A stretch of DNA of 64,000 nucleotides, taken from Embleya scabrispora. Its GTDB lineage: Bacteria; Actinomycetota; Actinomycetes; Streptomycetales; Streptomycetaceae. The stretch spans positions 372,001-436,000 of the forward strand of contig NZ_MWQN01000002.1 of NCBI RefSeq assembly GCF_002024165.1. The letters are read 5' to 3'. A program made the translations under genes and the position numbers. Within the stretch, counting starts at the first letter, position 1; each line of letters opens with the position of its first letter. Below are positions 9,050 to 17,371 of this stretch, piece after piece. Below the pieces are notes generated by a model. That model saw nothing but the letters and a program-made list of their open reading frames with translations, did no database searches and was not told the origin of the DNA.

Positions 9050-9468
9050 GGGTACTCCCGCTTTCTGAGGACGAGAAAGGGACGTGCGGAGCACTGCGGG
9101 GCGGGACGGTGGGTGCGGGGTCGGCGCGGAGGGGTGGAGCCGCGGGGGGACTGATCGGTCGAGGCGGGTGGTCGGTCGGGCGTCGCGCGGTCGGGACGGG
9201 TCGGCCCGCTCGGGACGGGCCGCGCGCTCGGGGCGTTACGGGCCGGCGCGGAAGGGACGGCCGCGCCGGCGGATCGGGGGGAGGGTCGGGTGGTGCGGAG
9301 GGGCCGGCCCCGGGACCGGGCCGGTGCGAGGAGGGGTGCCGGCCCCCGGGGGACGTGGGGGGCGGCGCGGTTTGGCCCACCTCCGGCCCGGCGGCGGTCG
9401 TCGGGTTGGTCGGGCCCGACGACTTCGTCCGGACCGGAGGTGGCATCTGTGGGGCGCCGGGCGCGCGT
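9050..9468. other. Intergenic region between GH18 and LPMO genes
   Basis: About 420 G-rich bases with no supported gene. It holds imperfect direct copies of TCGGGACGGG near 9192-9222 and a 7-bp hairpin at 9304-9324 (CCGGCCC / GGGCCGG) that could end the leftward LPMO transcript. No copy of the dre-like operator is visible here, unlike the region upstream of the LPMO. Confidence 0.4.
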
Positions 9469-10365
9469 TCAGCGCCGAGCGCGGGCCTCCCGGCGCCGGT
9501 TGGTCAGCACGACGGCGCCGCCGGCGACGATGATCAACGCACCCGCGCCGGCCGCGCCGACCGTGGCCGGGTGCGGCACGCCCGTCGGACCTCGGTCCGG
9601 CACGGCGGCGGCGACCGGGGCCTCGTGGATGCGCCCGGCGGGTTCGATGTACGGCGCGCCGGTCTCGTGTGCGAGCGGCGCGGTCGCCGCCGTCACCCGC
9701 TCGGCGGCGGCCGGTGCGGCGGCGGCGCCGAAGACCACGTCGGAGCAGGAGTAGAACGCCTCGGGGCTGTCGGAGCGTTGGTAGATCACGTAGACCAAGT
9801 GGCGCCCGGACTTGTTTTGCGGCATCCGGCCGTTCATCACGAACGAGCCGTTGTCCAGGGGCGGATCGGTCTGGGTCAAGAACGGCGTGGCCTCCAGGTC
9901 GGACCAACGCAGCGGCACGGTGGGGTCGTAGCCGTCGCGGGTCACGAAGAACTGGAACGTGCCGCGGTGCGGCGAGGTGGCCCGGAACAGGAAGTTGAAG
10001 GTGCTGCCGGGGGAGACCGCGGTCGCGGGCCAGTCGGCGCGTGCCTGGTCGAATCCCTTGTACTTGTCCCGTCCGGCGCTGCACAGCTTGCCGTCGGGGA
10101 TCAGCTGGTGGTGCCGACCGGCGACGTCCGCGAGGTTGACCTCGTTCCAGTCGTACACCGGCTGTGTGCCGCCGATCGCCACCGCGGCCTTGCACGCGGC
10201 GGACGTCGGGTTCTCCGGGTTCTCGGCGCGACACGTGCCGGTACGGCTGAGCGGGTTGCTGAGCGTGCCGTGCGCCTGTGCGGTTCCGGTGGCCAGCGCG
10301 GCGATCGTCAAGGGTGCCAGGCAGCAGGCCGCGGCGAATGCCGCGACCCTGCGGGGAGACTTCAT
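9469..10365 (-). CDS. AA10 lytic polysaccharide monooxygenase, membrane-anchored
   Basis: A 298-residue copper enzyme that oxidatively cleaves crystalline chitin or cellulose. The signal peptide ends at AQA, exposing His32 as the N-terminal copper ligand (AHGTLSNPLSRTGTC). The second histidine-brace ligand is His133 in RATSPHRGTFQFF. The AA10 (CBM33) core spans about 32-225. A low-complexity linker leads to a C-terminal hydrophobic segment (AGALIIVAGGAVVL) and the basic tail NRRREARARR, so the enzyme is probably held at the cell surface. Many AA10 proteins are freely secreted, so this anchor is notable. The start at 10365 has GGAGGG 5 bases upstream. A dre-like operator lies 219 bases upstream. 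Confidence 0.92.
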   Translation of the reverse strand: MKSPRRVAAFAAACCLAPLTIAALATGTAQAHGTLSNPLSRTGTCRAENPENPTSAACKAAVAIGGTQPVYDWNEVNLADVAGRHHQLIPDGKLCSAGRDKYKGFDQARADWPATAVSPGSTFNFLFRATSPHRGTFQFFVTRDGYDPTVPLRWSDLEATPFLTQTDPPLDNGSFVMNGRMPQNKSGRHLVYVIYQRSDSPEAFYSCSDVVFGAAAAPAAAERVTAATAPLAHETGAPYIEPAGRIHEAPVAAAVPDRGPTGVPHPATVGAAGAGALIIVAGGAVVLTNRRREARARR

Positions 10366-10583
10366 GAAGCCCTCCGGGTAAGGGAGTTGCCGTTTGCGGG
10401 GGACGCACGAAGACCGCATGGACGTCATACGGGAGCCCTCGAACGCGGGTGGGACGGTCGGCGCGGTTGGAACCTGTCGGCACTGGTGGGACGGTCGGCG
10501 CGGGTGGGACGGGGATCCGAGGTGGCCGCGACGGATCCCGGTATTCCGGCGTACGGGTGCCGCCGCCTGCGGTCCGACGGGAC

Positions 10584-10595
10584 AGGTATAGACCA
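10584..10595. promoter_or_regulatory. DasR-type dre-like operator (LPMO side)
   Basis: AGGTATAGACCA is close to the TGGTCTAGACCA core of dre sites bound by DasR, the GlcNAc-phosphate-responsive GntR repressor of streptomycete chitin genes. It lies upstream of the LPMO start. Confidence 0.6.
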
Positions 10596-10879
10596 ATGAC
10601 TGCGGCGCTACACAGATTCGTCGTGCTCGTCCGGTCGCGCAAGAGCGCGGAGCGGGTCTTTCCGATTCGATCGTGCCGATCAGGGTTCATTACTCCCCAA
10701 CCGAGGCGTTGCAAAAGCCCGCGAAAAGTCGGGATGGCCTGCGCGACCTTGTTTCTGACGCTGCGTCAGATGTGTCGTCATTGTGCCGAGGAAAAATTTT
10801 CCGCGATCCGCGGCGGCCTTGCCAATACTTGCCGGGCCCGCCGAAAAAGTGCCCGAGACCCTATGGACGAGACCCGGGT

Positions 10880-10891
10880 TGGTATAGACCA
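10880..10891. promoter_or_regulatory. DasR-type dre-like operator (GH18 side)
   Basis: TGGTATAGACCA differs from the TGGTCTAGACCA dre core at one position. It lies 152 bases upstream of the second GH18 start. Repression by DasR and relief by chitin-derived GlcNAc is the expected control. Confidence 0.7.
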
Positions 10892-11042
10892 TTGCACCAG
10901 ACACATCTCGAAGCGCAGTACGATCCGGCACACCGCCCGGCCGCGAGCGGTGGAGTGCGCCAACCGGCGGCGCACGCACGGCGGATCGCGTACCGTCCTC
11001 GTCCCCCGACTCGTGTCCCAGACGTGTCCAGGAGCCGGCTCG

Positions 11043-12752
11043 ATGAACCCTGAGTTCCCCGCCCCGTCCCCCTCCCCGCGCCGCGACCTTCGGGCCGGCG
11101 CCCCTCGGCCCGGCAACTCCCTTTCTCCCGGAGCACGTTCCACAGGCACCGGACCGGCCGGGCGGCGGCTGCGCGCACTCGCCCGCGCCGTCGCCGTCAC
11201 CGTTCTCGCCCCCATCGCGTTGGTGGTCCTGCCCGCCGGCGCCGCGCACGCCGCCTCCCCCGAGGCGACCTTCGCCAAGGCGTCCGACTGGGGCTCCGGC
11301 TTCACCGGGCAGTACACCGTCCGCAACCAGGGCACCGCCACGCTCACCGGTTGGAAGGTCGAGTTCGACCTGCCCGCCGGCACCACGGTCGGCTCCTACT
11401 GGGACGCGCTGCAGAGCGGTTCCGGCAGCGGCGGCCACTACGTGTTCACCAACCGCGAGTACAACGGCACCCTCGCGCCGGGCGCCTCGACCACGTTCGG
11501 CTTCCTCGGCGCCGGGCCCGGAGCTCCCGCCGGCTGCAAGCTCAACGGCAACCCGTGCACCGGACCGGCCACGCCGGACACCACCCCGCCGAGCACCCCG
11601 ACGAACCTGCGGGTGTCCGCGGCCGGTTCCACGTCACTGACCCTGGCCTGGACCGCGTCCACCGACAACGACCGAGTCGCCGGCTACGACGTGTACGTCG
11701 ACGGCGTCGCCCGCGCCGGCACCGCCGATCCCGGCACGACGCTGACCGGGCTGACCCCGGACACCGCGTACCGGATCAAGGTCCGGGCGAAGGACGCGTC
11801 GGGCAACGTGTCCCCGTTCACCCCCGAGCTGAGCGCCACCACCACGACGGGCGGCGGCAATCCGCCCGCGGGCTCCGTGCGCAGCGTCCCGTACATCGAC
11901 ATCACCGCACCCACCCCCACCCTGACCGACGTGGCGGCGGCCACCGGCCAGAAGCTGTTCACACTCGCGTTCGTCCTGGGCAGCAACAGTGGCTGCGACC
12001 CCAAGTGGGGCGGCACGATCGCCCTCGACGAGCCGCGCATCGTCAATCAGATCGCGGCGCTTCGGGCCCAGGGCGGTGACATCGTGGTCGCCTTCGGCGG
12101 CGCGGCCGGCCCCTACCTGGAGGCGTCCTGCGGCAGCGCCGACGCGCTCGCCGCCGCGTACACCAAGGTGATCGACACGCTCGGCGCCAAGCACCTCGAC
12201 ATCGACATCGAGGCGTCCATCCCGCTCGACACGATGAACAAGGCGCTGGCGAAGGTGCAGCGGGATCGGCCGGCCACCACGGTGAGCTTCACGCTGATGG
12301 TCCAGGGCGACGACTACGGGCTGACCCCGGCACTGGGCGTGGACCTGCTGAAGAACGCGCGGGACAACGGGGTTCGGGTCGACATCGTCAACCCGATGGC
12401 GATGGAGTTCGGCACGTCGCGCCCGGTGTGGGGCGACGCGGTGATCGCCGCCGCGGAATCGACGCTGCGTCAGATGAAGGAGATCTGGCCCGCCAAGTCC
12501 GACGCCGAACTGCGGGGCATGCTCGCGGTCACCCCGATGATCGGCCGCAACTTCAACGGCAAGATCTTCGTGCAGTCGGACGCGACCAAGCTGGTCTCCT
12601 GGGCCAACACCAACCACATCGCCCGACTGGCGTTCTGGTCGGTGGGTCGCGACAACGGCTCCTGCCCGGGCGGCGGGGTCTCCGCGACGTGCAGCAGCAT
12701 CAGCCAGTCGCCCTACGAATTCACCAACCTCTTCAAGGGCTTCACCGGCTGA
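11043..12752 (+). CDS. Secreted GH18 chitinase with CBM2-like and FN3 modules
   Basis: A 569-residue secreted enzyme. A long Arg/Pro-rich n-region and signal peptide (cut near AAHAA, about residue 75) precede a CBM2-type cellulose/chitin-binding module (FAKASDWGSGFTGQYTVRN ... GWKVEFDLPAG), a fibronectin type III module (about 185-275, PPSTPTNLRVSAAGSTSLTL) and a GH18 barrel to the C-terminus. The active-site strand reads KHLDIDIE: Asp386, Asp388 and Glu390 are present, and the first Asp of DxxDxDxE is replaced by Lys383. The barrel ends FWSVGRDNGSCPGG, much like the first GH18 protein of this locus. The start at 11043 follows AGGAG by 8 bases. A dre-like site upstream links it to chitin control. 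Confidence 0.9.
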   Translation: MNPEFPAPSPSPRRDLRAGAPRPGNSLSPGARSTGTGPAGRRLRALARAVAVTVLAPIALVVLPAGAAHAASPEATFAKASDWGSGFTGQYTVRNQGTATLTGWKVEFDLPAGTTVGSYWDALQSGSGSGGHYVFTNREYNGTLAPGASTTFGFLGAGPGAPAGCKLNGNPCTGPATPDTTPPSTPTNLRVSAAGSTSLTLAWTASTDNDRVAGYDVYVDGVARAGTADPGTTLTGLTPDTAYRIKVRAKDASGNVSPFTPELSATTTTGGGNPPAGSVRSVPYIDITAPTPTLTDVAAATGQKLFTLAFVLGSNSGCDPKWGGTIALDEPRIVNQIAALRAQGGDIVVAFGGAAGPYLEASCGSADALAAAYTKVIDTLGAKHLDIDIEASIPLDTMNKALAKVQRDRPATTVSFTLMVQGDDYGLTPALGVDLLKNARDNGVRVDIVNPMAMEFGTSRPVWGDAVIAAAESTLRQMKEIWPAKSDAELRGMLAVTPMIGRNFNGKIFVQSDATKLVSWANTNHIARLAFWSVGRDNGSCPGGGVSATCSSISQSPYEFTNLFKGFTG

Positions 12753-12837
12753 ACCCCGTAGGGATCCGTCCGGATCCCATCCGAGGAAGAACCCGTGCCA
12801 GGCATCGATCGACCCCCTTTCGGTCGATGCCTCCCGA

Positions 12838-12868
12838 GCCCGGCGGCGACCACGCGACGCCGCCGGGC
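12838..12868. terminator. Bidirectional hairpin terminator
   Basis: Perfect 11-bp stem (GCCCGGCGGCG / CGCCGCCGGGC) with a 9-base loop, between the stops of the convergent GH18 and hydrolase genes. A weaker hairpin (GGCATCGA ... TCGATGCC) lies just before it near 12801-12831. Confidence 0.75.
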
Positions 12869-12917
12869 CCTCCTCGTTCACGGATCGCGGGTCGCGGGTC
12901 GACCGCCGGGTCGCCGG

Positions 12918-14117
12918 TCAGGGGTTGTTGAACCGGACCTCCGGGTTCCCCGGCGTCGGGCGGTCGAGCAGCGGTCGCGGCAGGTGCCGCAGGTGCCGGT
13001 CGACGAAGGCACCGAGGTAGGCACGGGTCAGGTCCAGCCCCCGCGCCCCCGGCAGGGTGGTCGCCGATCCGCCGCCGGGCAGGCCGAGTCGGTCCAGGAG
13101 GACCGGGAAGTCGCTGAAGCTGAAGTGGGTGGCGTTCGCCACGGTCAACCACCGCTTCCAGCCGTCCAGTCGGGTCCACGCCCGGTCCCAGCTCGGGTCG
13201 TCGCCGCCCGGCCGATGGATCTCGTCGTCGGTGCCGAAGAGCAGGAACGGCCGGTTGCCCAGGCCGGTTTCGGGCACGGCGGAGTGGAAGGCGCCGTCCA
13301 TGTTCGCCCCCGCCCGAATCCGGGTGTCGCCGGCCATCGCCGCCGCCGCGCCCGCGCCGCCGATCGAATGGCCGGCCGCGCCGATCCGGTGCCGGTCGAT
13401 GAGGTCGGCGTACCGCCAGGCCGGGTCGGCCCCCGTGAGGCGATCCACCACGAACGACATGTCCCGCCCCCGACCGGAGGTGGCCGCGACCAGGTCCTCC
13501 TCGCTGCGCACCTTCGTACAGGCCACGCAGGTAAGCATCCGGCCGCCGGGGAACGCGGTACCCACCGACTCGTACGCGTGGTCGATCGCGGCCACCACGT
13601 AACCCCGACTCGCCAGATCCTCGGCGAGGCCGGTGAGGGTGAACACGGAATAGCCGAATCCCGGGGAGAGCACCACCAGCGGATACCGGCCGGGCGCGGG
13701 ACGGGCGTCGGCCCGCACGTCGGTGGCGGTCGTGCTCAACACCTCCGCGGGGAACACGTCCCCCATCCCGATGTCGGCCAACATCAGCCGCGCCTCGTCG
13801 ACCGTGGCGTACCGCGCGGGTGTGCCGGTCCCGCGGCGGGCGGGGTAGTACATCCCGACCATCAGTTCACGCGCGCCCGCCTCGGGCACCCACGGATCGG
13901 TCCGACTCGAGTCGACGAGGTGCAGGGATTGCCGGCCGACCCCGTAGGGCCCGGTCGGGTGCGGCAACGAGATGCGCGCTCCGCCCGGCACGGGATCGGC
14001 GGCGAGCACGGTCCGCGCGGGCGGGGGCGAGGCGGCGGCGGGCAGGGCCGACGCGATCGGCAACACCAGCGCGAGCGCCGGTGGCAGCAGTTTGCGAATC
14101 AGTGAGAATGCGGGCAT
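12918..14117 (-). CDS. Secreted alpha/beta hydrolase, PAF-acetylhydrolase-like
   Basis: A 399-residue exported hydrolase. The signal peptide (LIRKLLPPALALVLPIASAL, cut near AAA) precedes an alpha/beta hydrolase domain related to platelet-activating factor acetylhydrolase isoform II and dienelactone-hydrolase-like esterases. It has the oxyanion segment YPLVVLSPGFGYSVFTLTGL, the Ser elbow GHSIGGAG, a late acid in LFGTDDEIH, and the catalytic His in NATHFSFSDFP. Conserved MVGMYYPA and IDHAYES segments support the family. The start at 14117 was chosen because the signal peptide begins there. The GGGGT upstream is only a modest ribosome site. Substrate unknown; a lipid or polyester ester is plausible. 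Confidence 0.85.
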   Translation of the reverse strand: MPAFSLIRKLLPPALALVLPIASALPAAASPPPARTVLAADPVPGGARISLPHPTGPYGVGRQSLHLVDSSRTDPWVPEAGARELMVGMYYPARRGTGTPARYATVDEARLMLADIGMGDVFPAEVLSTTATDVRADARPAPGRYPLVVLSPGFGYSVFTLTGLAEDLASRGYVVAAIDHAYESVGTAFPGGRMLTCVACTKVRSEEDLVAATSGRGRDMSFVVDRLTGADPAWRYADLIDRHRIGAAGHSIGGAGAAAAMAGDTRIRAGANMDGAFHSAVPETGLGNRPFLLFGTDDEIHRPGGDDPSWDRAWTRLDGWKRWLTVANATHFSFSDFPVLLDRLGLPGGGSATTLPGARGLDLTRAYLGAFVDRHLRHLPRPLLDRPTPGNPEVRFNNP

Positions 14118-14390
14118 ACCCCGAAGACTGGACGCTGCTCCGCCGCGGCGCATCACCCGTCGGTCGCAGTCGGTGACCGCGCTCGCCTCCATCCTGCGGC
14201 GCACCGGTCCCCCGCGCGGTCGGATCGGCCGATCGGACCACTTGCGGGTGGTTCGGCGGAGTGCTTCGGCGTGGCGCGGGAGCAGGGTGCCGGTGTCGCG
14301 GGGGGCGCCGGCGGATAGTGGAACGCAGGCGATCCCCCGGGCATCCGGTCACGTCCGCGACCGATGCCGCCCCATCTGGGAGAAGGCTCC

Positions 14391-14876
14391 GTGTCCGACA
14401 CGCAGTTCAGCTACGTCATCTACATCCGCGCCACCCCCGAGGCGTTGTGGCGCGCACTCACCGAACGGACCGAGATCGAGCGCTGGTTCGACGGCTCCGG
14501 GCCGGAGTCGGACTGGGCCGTCGGCTCGACCGTGCGCTGGTCGATGTCACCCCGGATGGCCCCGCGAGACGCCGGTCAGGTCGTCCTCGCGGCCGAGCCG
14601 CCACGTCGGCTGGCGTACACCTGGCACAACTACGAGCCCGAGATCGCCGAGATGTTCGGGTGGAGTGCGGAGCAGTTGGCCGAGCGTCGGTTGGAGCCGG
14701 TGTCCAAGGTCGCGTTCGATCTGGTGCCGGTCGGCGAGGCGGTCGCGCTGCGCGTCCTGCACGACGGGTTCGCGCCCGGGTCGGAGATGTTGGCGAGCAT
14801 TCGTGAGGGGTGGCCGATGATCCTGTCCAACCTCAAGACGGTGTTGGAGACCGACGAACCGCTGCGGTGGGCATAG
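14391..14876 (+). CDS. SRPBCC/AHSA1-like domain protein
   Basis: A 161-residue protein with the START-like fold of the Aha1/CalC family: YVIYIRATPEALWRALTE at the N-terminus, IERWF, a central PPRRLAYTWHNYEPE strand, and a C-terminal helix GWPMILSNLKTVLET. Such proteins hold hydrophobic ligands or sequester reactive compounds. Streptomycete copies often sit next to ArsR regulators, and one lies about 1 kb away. The GTG start at 14391 has GGAGAAGG upstream. No residue indicates a specific ligand. Confidence 0.85.
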   Translation: MSDTQFSYVIYIRATPEALWRALTERTEIERWFDGSGPESDWAVGSTVRWSMSPRMAPRDAGQVVLAAEPPRRLAYTWHNYEPEIAEMFGWSAEQLAERRLEPVSKVAFDLVPVGEAVALRVLHDGFAPGSEMLASIREGWPMILSNLKTVLETDEPLRWA

Positions 14877-14897
14877 CGCGGGCCCGCGTTCCGGGGC

Positions 14898-15617
14898 TCA
14901 GGGCGCCGGGCGGCGGGCGTCCGGGGCGGTGAGGAAGGACCGGACCACCTCGGTGAACGCGTGCGGCTCGACGGCGTGCACCAGGTGGCCGACCGGGATG
15001 GTGACGACGCGCACGTCGGGGAGGCGGCGGCTCCATTCGGCGATGCGCTCCTGCGGGATGTGGCTGCCCGATCCGCCGCCGACGACGAGGGTGGGGGCGG
15101 TGATCAGGCCGAGGCGGTCCCACCAGACGGGGTCGGGGCTGTCGATCTGCTTGCGGATGGCGATCACCATGTCCCAGTCGAAGCCGAGTTCGCCCTCCGG
15201 CCGCACCGGCGCGACCGCCTCGCGCGGGACCGGTACGGAGACGTCCTCCAGGACCAATCGCCTTACTCGGTGCGGGTGTTCCTGGGCGAAGAGGTAGGCC
15301 ACGATGCCGCCCATCGAATGCCCGATCAGGTCCACCCGGGCCAGGTCCAGCGCATCCAGGAGGCCGAGGAGATCGTCCCGCATGAGTTCGAGCGAGTAGC
15401 TGCCGGGCCAGTCGCTGCGCCCGTGTCCGCGCAGTTCCACGACGTACACCCGCCAGGTGTCGGCCAGCCGGCGCGCTATGCGATCCCAGTCCCCGGCGTC
15501 CTCCCCGAGCGCGTGCAACAACACGACCGGCGGAGCGGAGGGATCCCCCCAGTGCTCGTGGACCAGCCGCACCCCGTCGACCTCGACCACGCCGACCACA
15601 CCACTCGATTCACCCAT
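14898..15617 (-). CDS. Alpha/beta hydrolase
   Basis: A 239-residue cytoplasmic alpha/beta hydrolase with a full triad pattern: VVLLHALGEDAGDWD (oxyanion loop), GHSMGG (Ser elbow near residue 98), the acid in the strand before the end, and the catalytic His in PVGHLVHAVEP. WRVYVVELRGHGRSDWPG is typical of the esterase/lactonase/peroxidase-like group. It is convergent with the SRPBCC gene and upstream of repetitive DNA. No cofactor or substrate can be assigned. Confidence 0.85.
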   Translation of the reverse strand: MGESSGVVGVVEVDGVRLVHEHWGDPSAPPVVLLHALGEDAGDWDRIARRLADTWRVYVVELRGHGRSDWPGSYSLELMRDDLLGLLDALDLARVDLIGHSMGGIVAYLFAQEHPHRVRRLVLEDVSVPVPREAVAPVRPEGELGFDWDMVIAIRKQIDSPDPVWWDRLGLITAPTLVVGGGSGSHIPQERIAEWSRRLPDVRVVTIPVGHLVHAVEPHAFTEVVRSFLTAPDARRPAP

Positions 15618-15639
15618 ATTCGGACCATACCGAGGACCC

Positions 15640-15943
15640 ACACGCCAACGGAACAGGGCGCGAGTCACGGGGCCCAACACAAAGCGGAAGGGCGCGCAGC
15701 GCAGAGGCGAGCGCGAAGCGGGCGGGCGCGGGGCGCGGGAGCGAATGCGGAGCGGGTGGGCGCACCGGCGCGGAGGCGTGACGGAACAGGGCGCGGGACG
15801 CGGGGCCGGGCACGAAGTGGGCGGGCGTGGGGCATCAAGGCGACGGAGCGGGCGGGCGAACCGGCGGCGTGGTGCGGGCGTGTGGGCTCGGGTGGGGCGG
15901 TGTCGAGGGGCCGGGGGCGCGGAGGCCGCGGCTCGGCCGTGAA
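15640..15943. repeat. Degenerate purine-rich repeat tract
   Basis: The gap between the alpha/beta hydrolase and the ArsR-like gene is built of variants of gcGGAACAGGGCGCG and gcGGGCGGGCGc units. Near-copies start at about 15648 and 15782 (CGGAACAGGGCGCG followed by a related stretch in each). The repetition runs into the 3' end of the ArsR-like gene, where GGCGCGGGGTCCTCGG and GCGGAGCCGGCGGGCG recur. No gene is supported here. Slippage expansion is a likely origin. Confidence 0.55.
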
Positions 15944-16354
15944 TCAGGGCCGGGGGCGTGGCTCGGCGGAGCCGGCAGGCGCGGGGTCCTCGGCCGCGGA
16001 GCCGGCGGGCGCGGGGTCCTCGGGCGCGGAGCCGGCGGGCGTGCGGCCTTCGAGGTGCAGGAGGTTGGTCAAAAGGCCCGGGAAGCGGGCGTCGAACTCT
16101 TCCGCGCGCAGACGCAGCGTCATGCCCGTGCCGGTGTTGCGCTGGACGATCAGGCCGGCTTCCCGAAGCACCTTCCAGTGATACGAGCGGGTGGACTTCG
16201 AGCCGGGTACGGACAGCGCCGTGCACGGCAGTTCGCGATCCGGGTCGGCGGCCAGTGTGACCACCACGCCGCGCCGGTGGTCGTCGGACAACGCGGCGAA
16301 GACCGCGCTCAGCGCCACCTCGTCGAGTGACGGGTGGGGCATCTGAACAGGCAT
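15944..16354 (-). CDS. ArsR/HTH_20-type winged-helix regulator
   Basis: A 136-residue DNA-binding protein. LDEVALSAVFAALSDDHRRG opens an ArsR-like winged helix, with recognition helix STRSYHWKVLREAGLI and a wing RNTGTGMTLRL. There are no metal-binding cysteines of the classical ArsR/SmtB kind. The last ~35 residues are a repetitive tail (PAGSAPEDPAPAGSAAEDP and variants), matching direct DNA repeats that continue beyond the gene. The start at 16354 has GAGGAG about 11 bases upstream. It is divergent from a beta-hydroxyacid dehydrogenase gene, which it probably controls. Confidence 0.82.
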   Translation of the reverse strand: MPVQMPHPSLDEVALSAVFAALSDDHRRGVVVTLAADPDRELPCTALSVPGSKSTRSYHWKVLREAGLIVQRNTGTGMTLRLRAEEFDARFPGLLTNLLHLEGRTPAGSAPEDPAPAGSAAEDPAPAGSAEPRPRP

Positions 16355-16423
16355 CCCGAATCCCACTCCTCGATCCGATCCCGGTTGCCGGCGTGTGCCG
16401 TCGGTGTCTACGGTACCTGGGTA

Positions 16424-16435
16424 CGAAGATTTTCG
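16424..16435. promoter_or_regulatory. Candidate operator between divergent ArsR-like and dehydrogenase genes
   Basis: CGAAGATTTTCG carries 4-bp inverted arms in a short AT-richer segment of the 105-base divergent promoter, 25 bases before the dehydrogenase start. Assigned from position and symmetry only. Confidence 0.35.
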
Positions 16436-16459
16436 AACCACCCCATGCGGAGTGCACTC

Positions 16460-17338
16460 ATGACGAACACCCGTCCGACCGTCGCCGTACTGGGCACCGG
16501 CATCATCGGTGCCGCCCTCGCCCGCAACCTCGCGCGCGCCGGCTTCGCCGTCCGGGCCTGGAATCGCAGTCCGGAGAAGGCGGCGGCGCTGGTGGCCGAC
16601 GGGGTGATCGCGGCCGAGACCCCGGCCGACGCGGTCACCGGCGCCGACTTCGTGCTCACCGCGCTCAACGACGGCCCGCGTGTGCTCGACGCGATGCGCG
16701 CGGCGGTCCCGGGGCTGCGCAAGGGCACGACGTGGGTGCAGGTCAGCACGGTCGGCGTGGATGCGTTCGACGAGCTGGCCGAATTCGCCCGCGCCCGGGG
16801 CCTGTTCCTGGTGGACGCCCCGGTCCAGGGCACCCGGGGACCGGCCGAGCAGGGGAAGCTGGTGATCCTCGCGGCGGGCGAGCCGGGGATTCGGGACCGG
16901 GTGCAGCCGCTGTTCGACACGATCGGGCAGCGCACCATGTGGGTGGGCGAGGACGGCACCTCGGGCGCCGCGAGCCGGCTCAAGCTCGTCCTGAACACCT
17001 GGGTCCTGGCGCTGACCCACGGCGTGGGCGAGACGCTGGCCCTGGCCAAGGGCCTGGACGTGGACCCGAAGCTGGTCTTCGACGCGATCACCGGCGGTCC
17101 GCTGGACAACGCGTACTTCCACCTGAAGGGCGCCGCCATCCTCGCCGACGAGTACACCCCGTCCTTCACCGTGGACAACGCGGAGAAGGACGCCCGGCTG
17201 GTCGTGCAGGCCGCGAAGCGCGCGGGCGTCCGCGTGGACGTCGTCGCGGCCGGCGCCGAACGCCTGCACCGCGCCTCCGAACAGGGCCACGGCGACAAGG
17301 ACATGGCCGCCACGTATCTCGCCTCCTTCGAGGACTGA
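16460..17338 (+). CDS. NAD(P)-dependent beta-hydroxyacid dehydrogenase (3-hydroxyisobutyrate dehydrogenase-like)
   Basis: A 292-residue member of the 6-phosphogluconate/3-hydroxyisobutyrate dehydrogenase family. The N-terminal Rossmann motif is VAVLGTGIIGAALARNLARA, with WNRSPEKA after beta2 suggesting NADPH preference. The substrate segment FLVDAPVQGTRGPAEQGKLV occupies the place of DAPVSGG. The catalytic Lys region (SRLKLVLNTW, Lys near 174) and the all-alpha C-terminal domain are present. The start at 16460 has GGAG 7 bases upstream and is preferred over an in-frame ATG at 16445. Substrate uncertain: 3-hydroxyisobutyrate, tartronate semialdehyde and imines (imine reductases share the fold) are all possible. 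Confidence 0.85.
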   Translation: MTNTRPTVAVLGTGIIGAALARNLARAGFAVRAWNRSPEKAAALVADGVIAAETPADAVTGADFVLTALNDGPRVLDAMRAAVPGLRKGTTWVQVSTVGVDAFDELAEFARARGLFLVDAPVQGTRGPAEQGKLVILAAGEPGIRDRVQPLFDTIGQRTMWVGEDGTSGAASRLKLVLNTWVLALTHGVGETLALAKGLDVDPKLVFDAITGGPLDNAYFHLKGAAILADEYTPSFTVDNAEKDARLVVQAAKRAGVRVDVVAAGAERLHRASEQGHGDKDMAATYLASFED

Positions 17339-17371
17339 CGGCCGCGCCGGGTGCCGCCGCGCCCACCGGGT

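Larger units (their letters stand above)
10366..11042. other. Divergent promoter region of LPMO and GH18 genes
   Basis: About 680 bases without a gene between two divergent chitin genes. It contains two dre-like palindromes (10584-10595 and 10880-10891), a perfect 7-bp inverted repeat TCTGACG-CTG-CGTCAGA at 10754-10770, and an AT-richer patch near 10790-10805. Both genes should be controlled from here. Confidence 0.6.

Noticed and set aside
6546-9446. A 966-codon minus-strand frame over the GH18 gene.
   Set aside because: Arg/Pro/His-rich shadow of the GH18 protein, whose real frame carries signal peptide and catalytic motif.
9050-9468. G-rich repeats as a CRISPR or mobile element end.
   Set aside because: No regular repeat-spacer pattern and no transposase, only short imperfect copies.
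16601-17338. Classification of the dehydrogenase as an imine reductase.
   Set aside because: The fold allows it, but no residue here decides between imine reductase and hydroxyacid dehydrogenase, so only the broader family is given.
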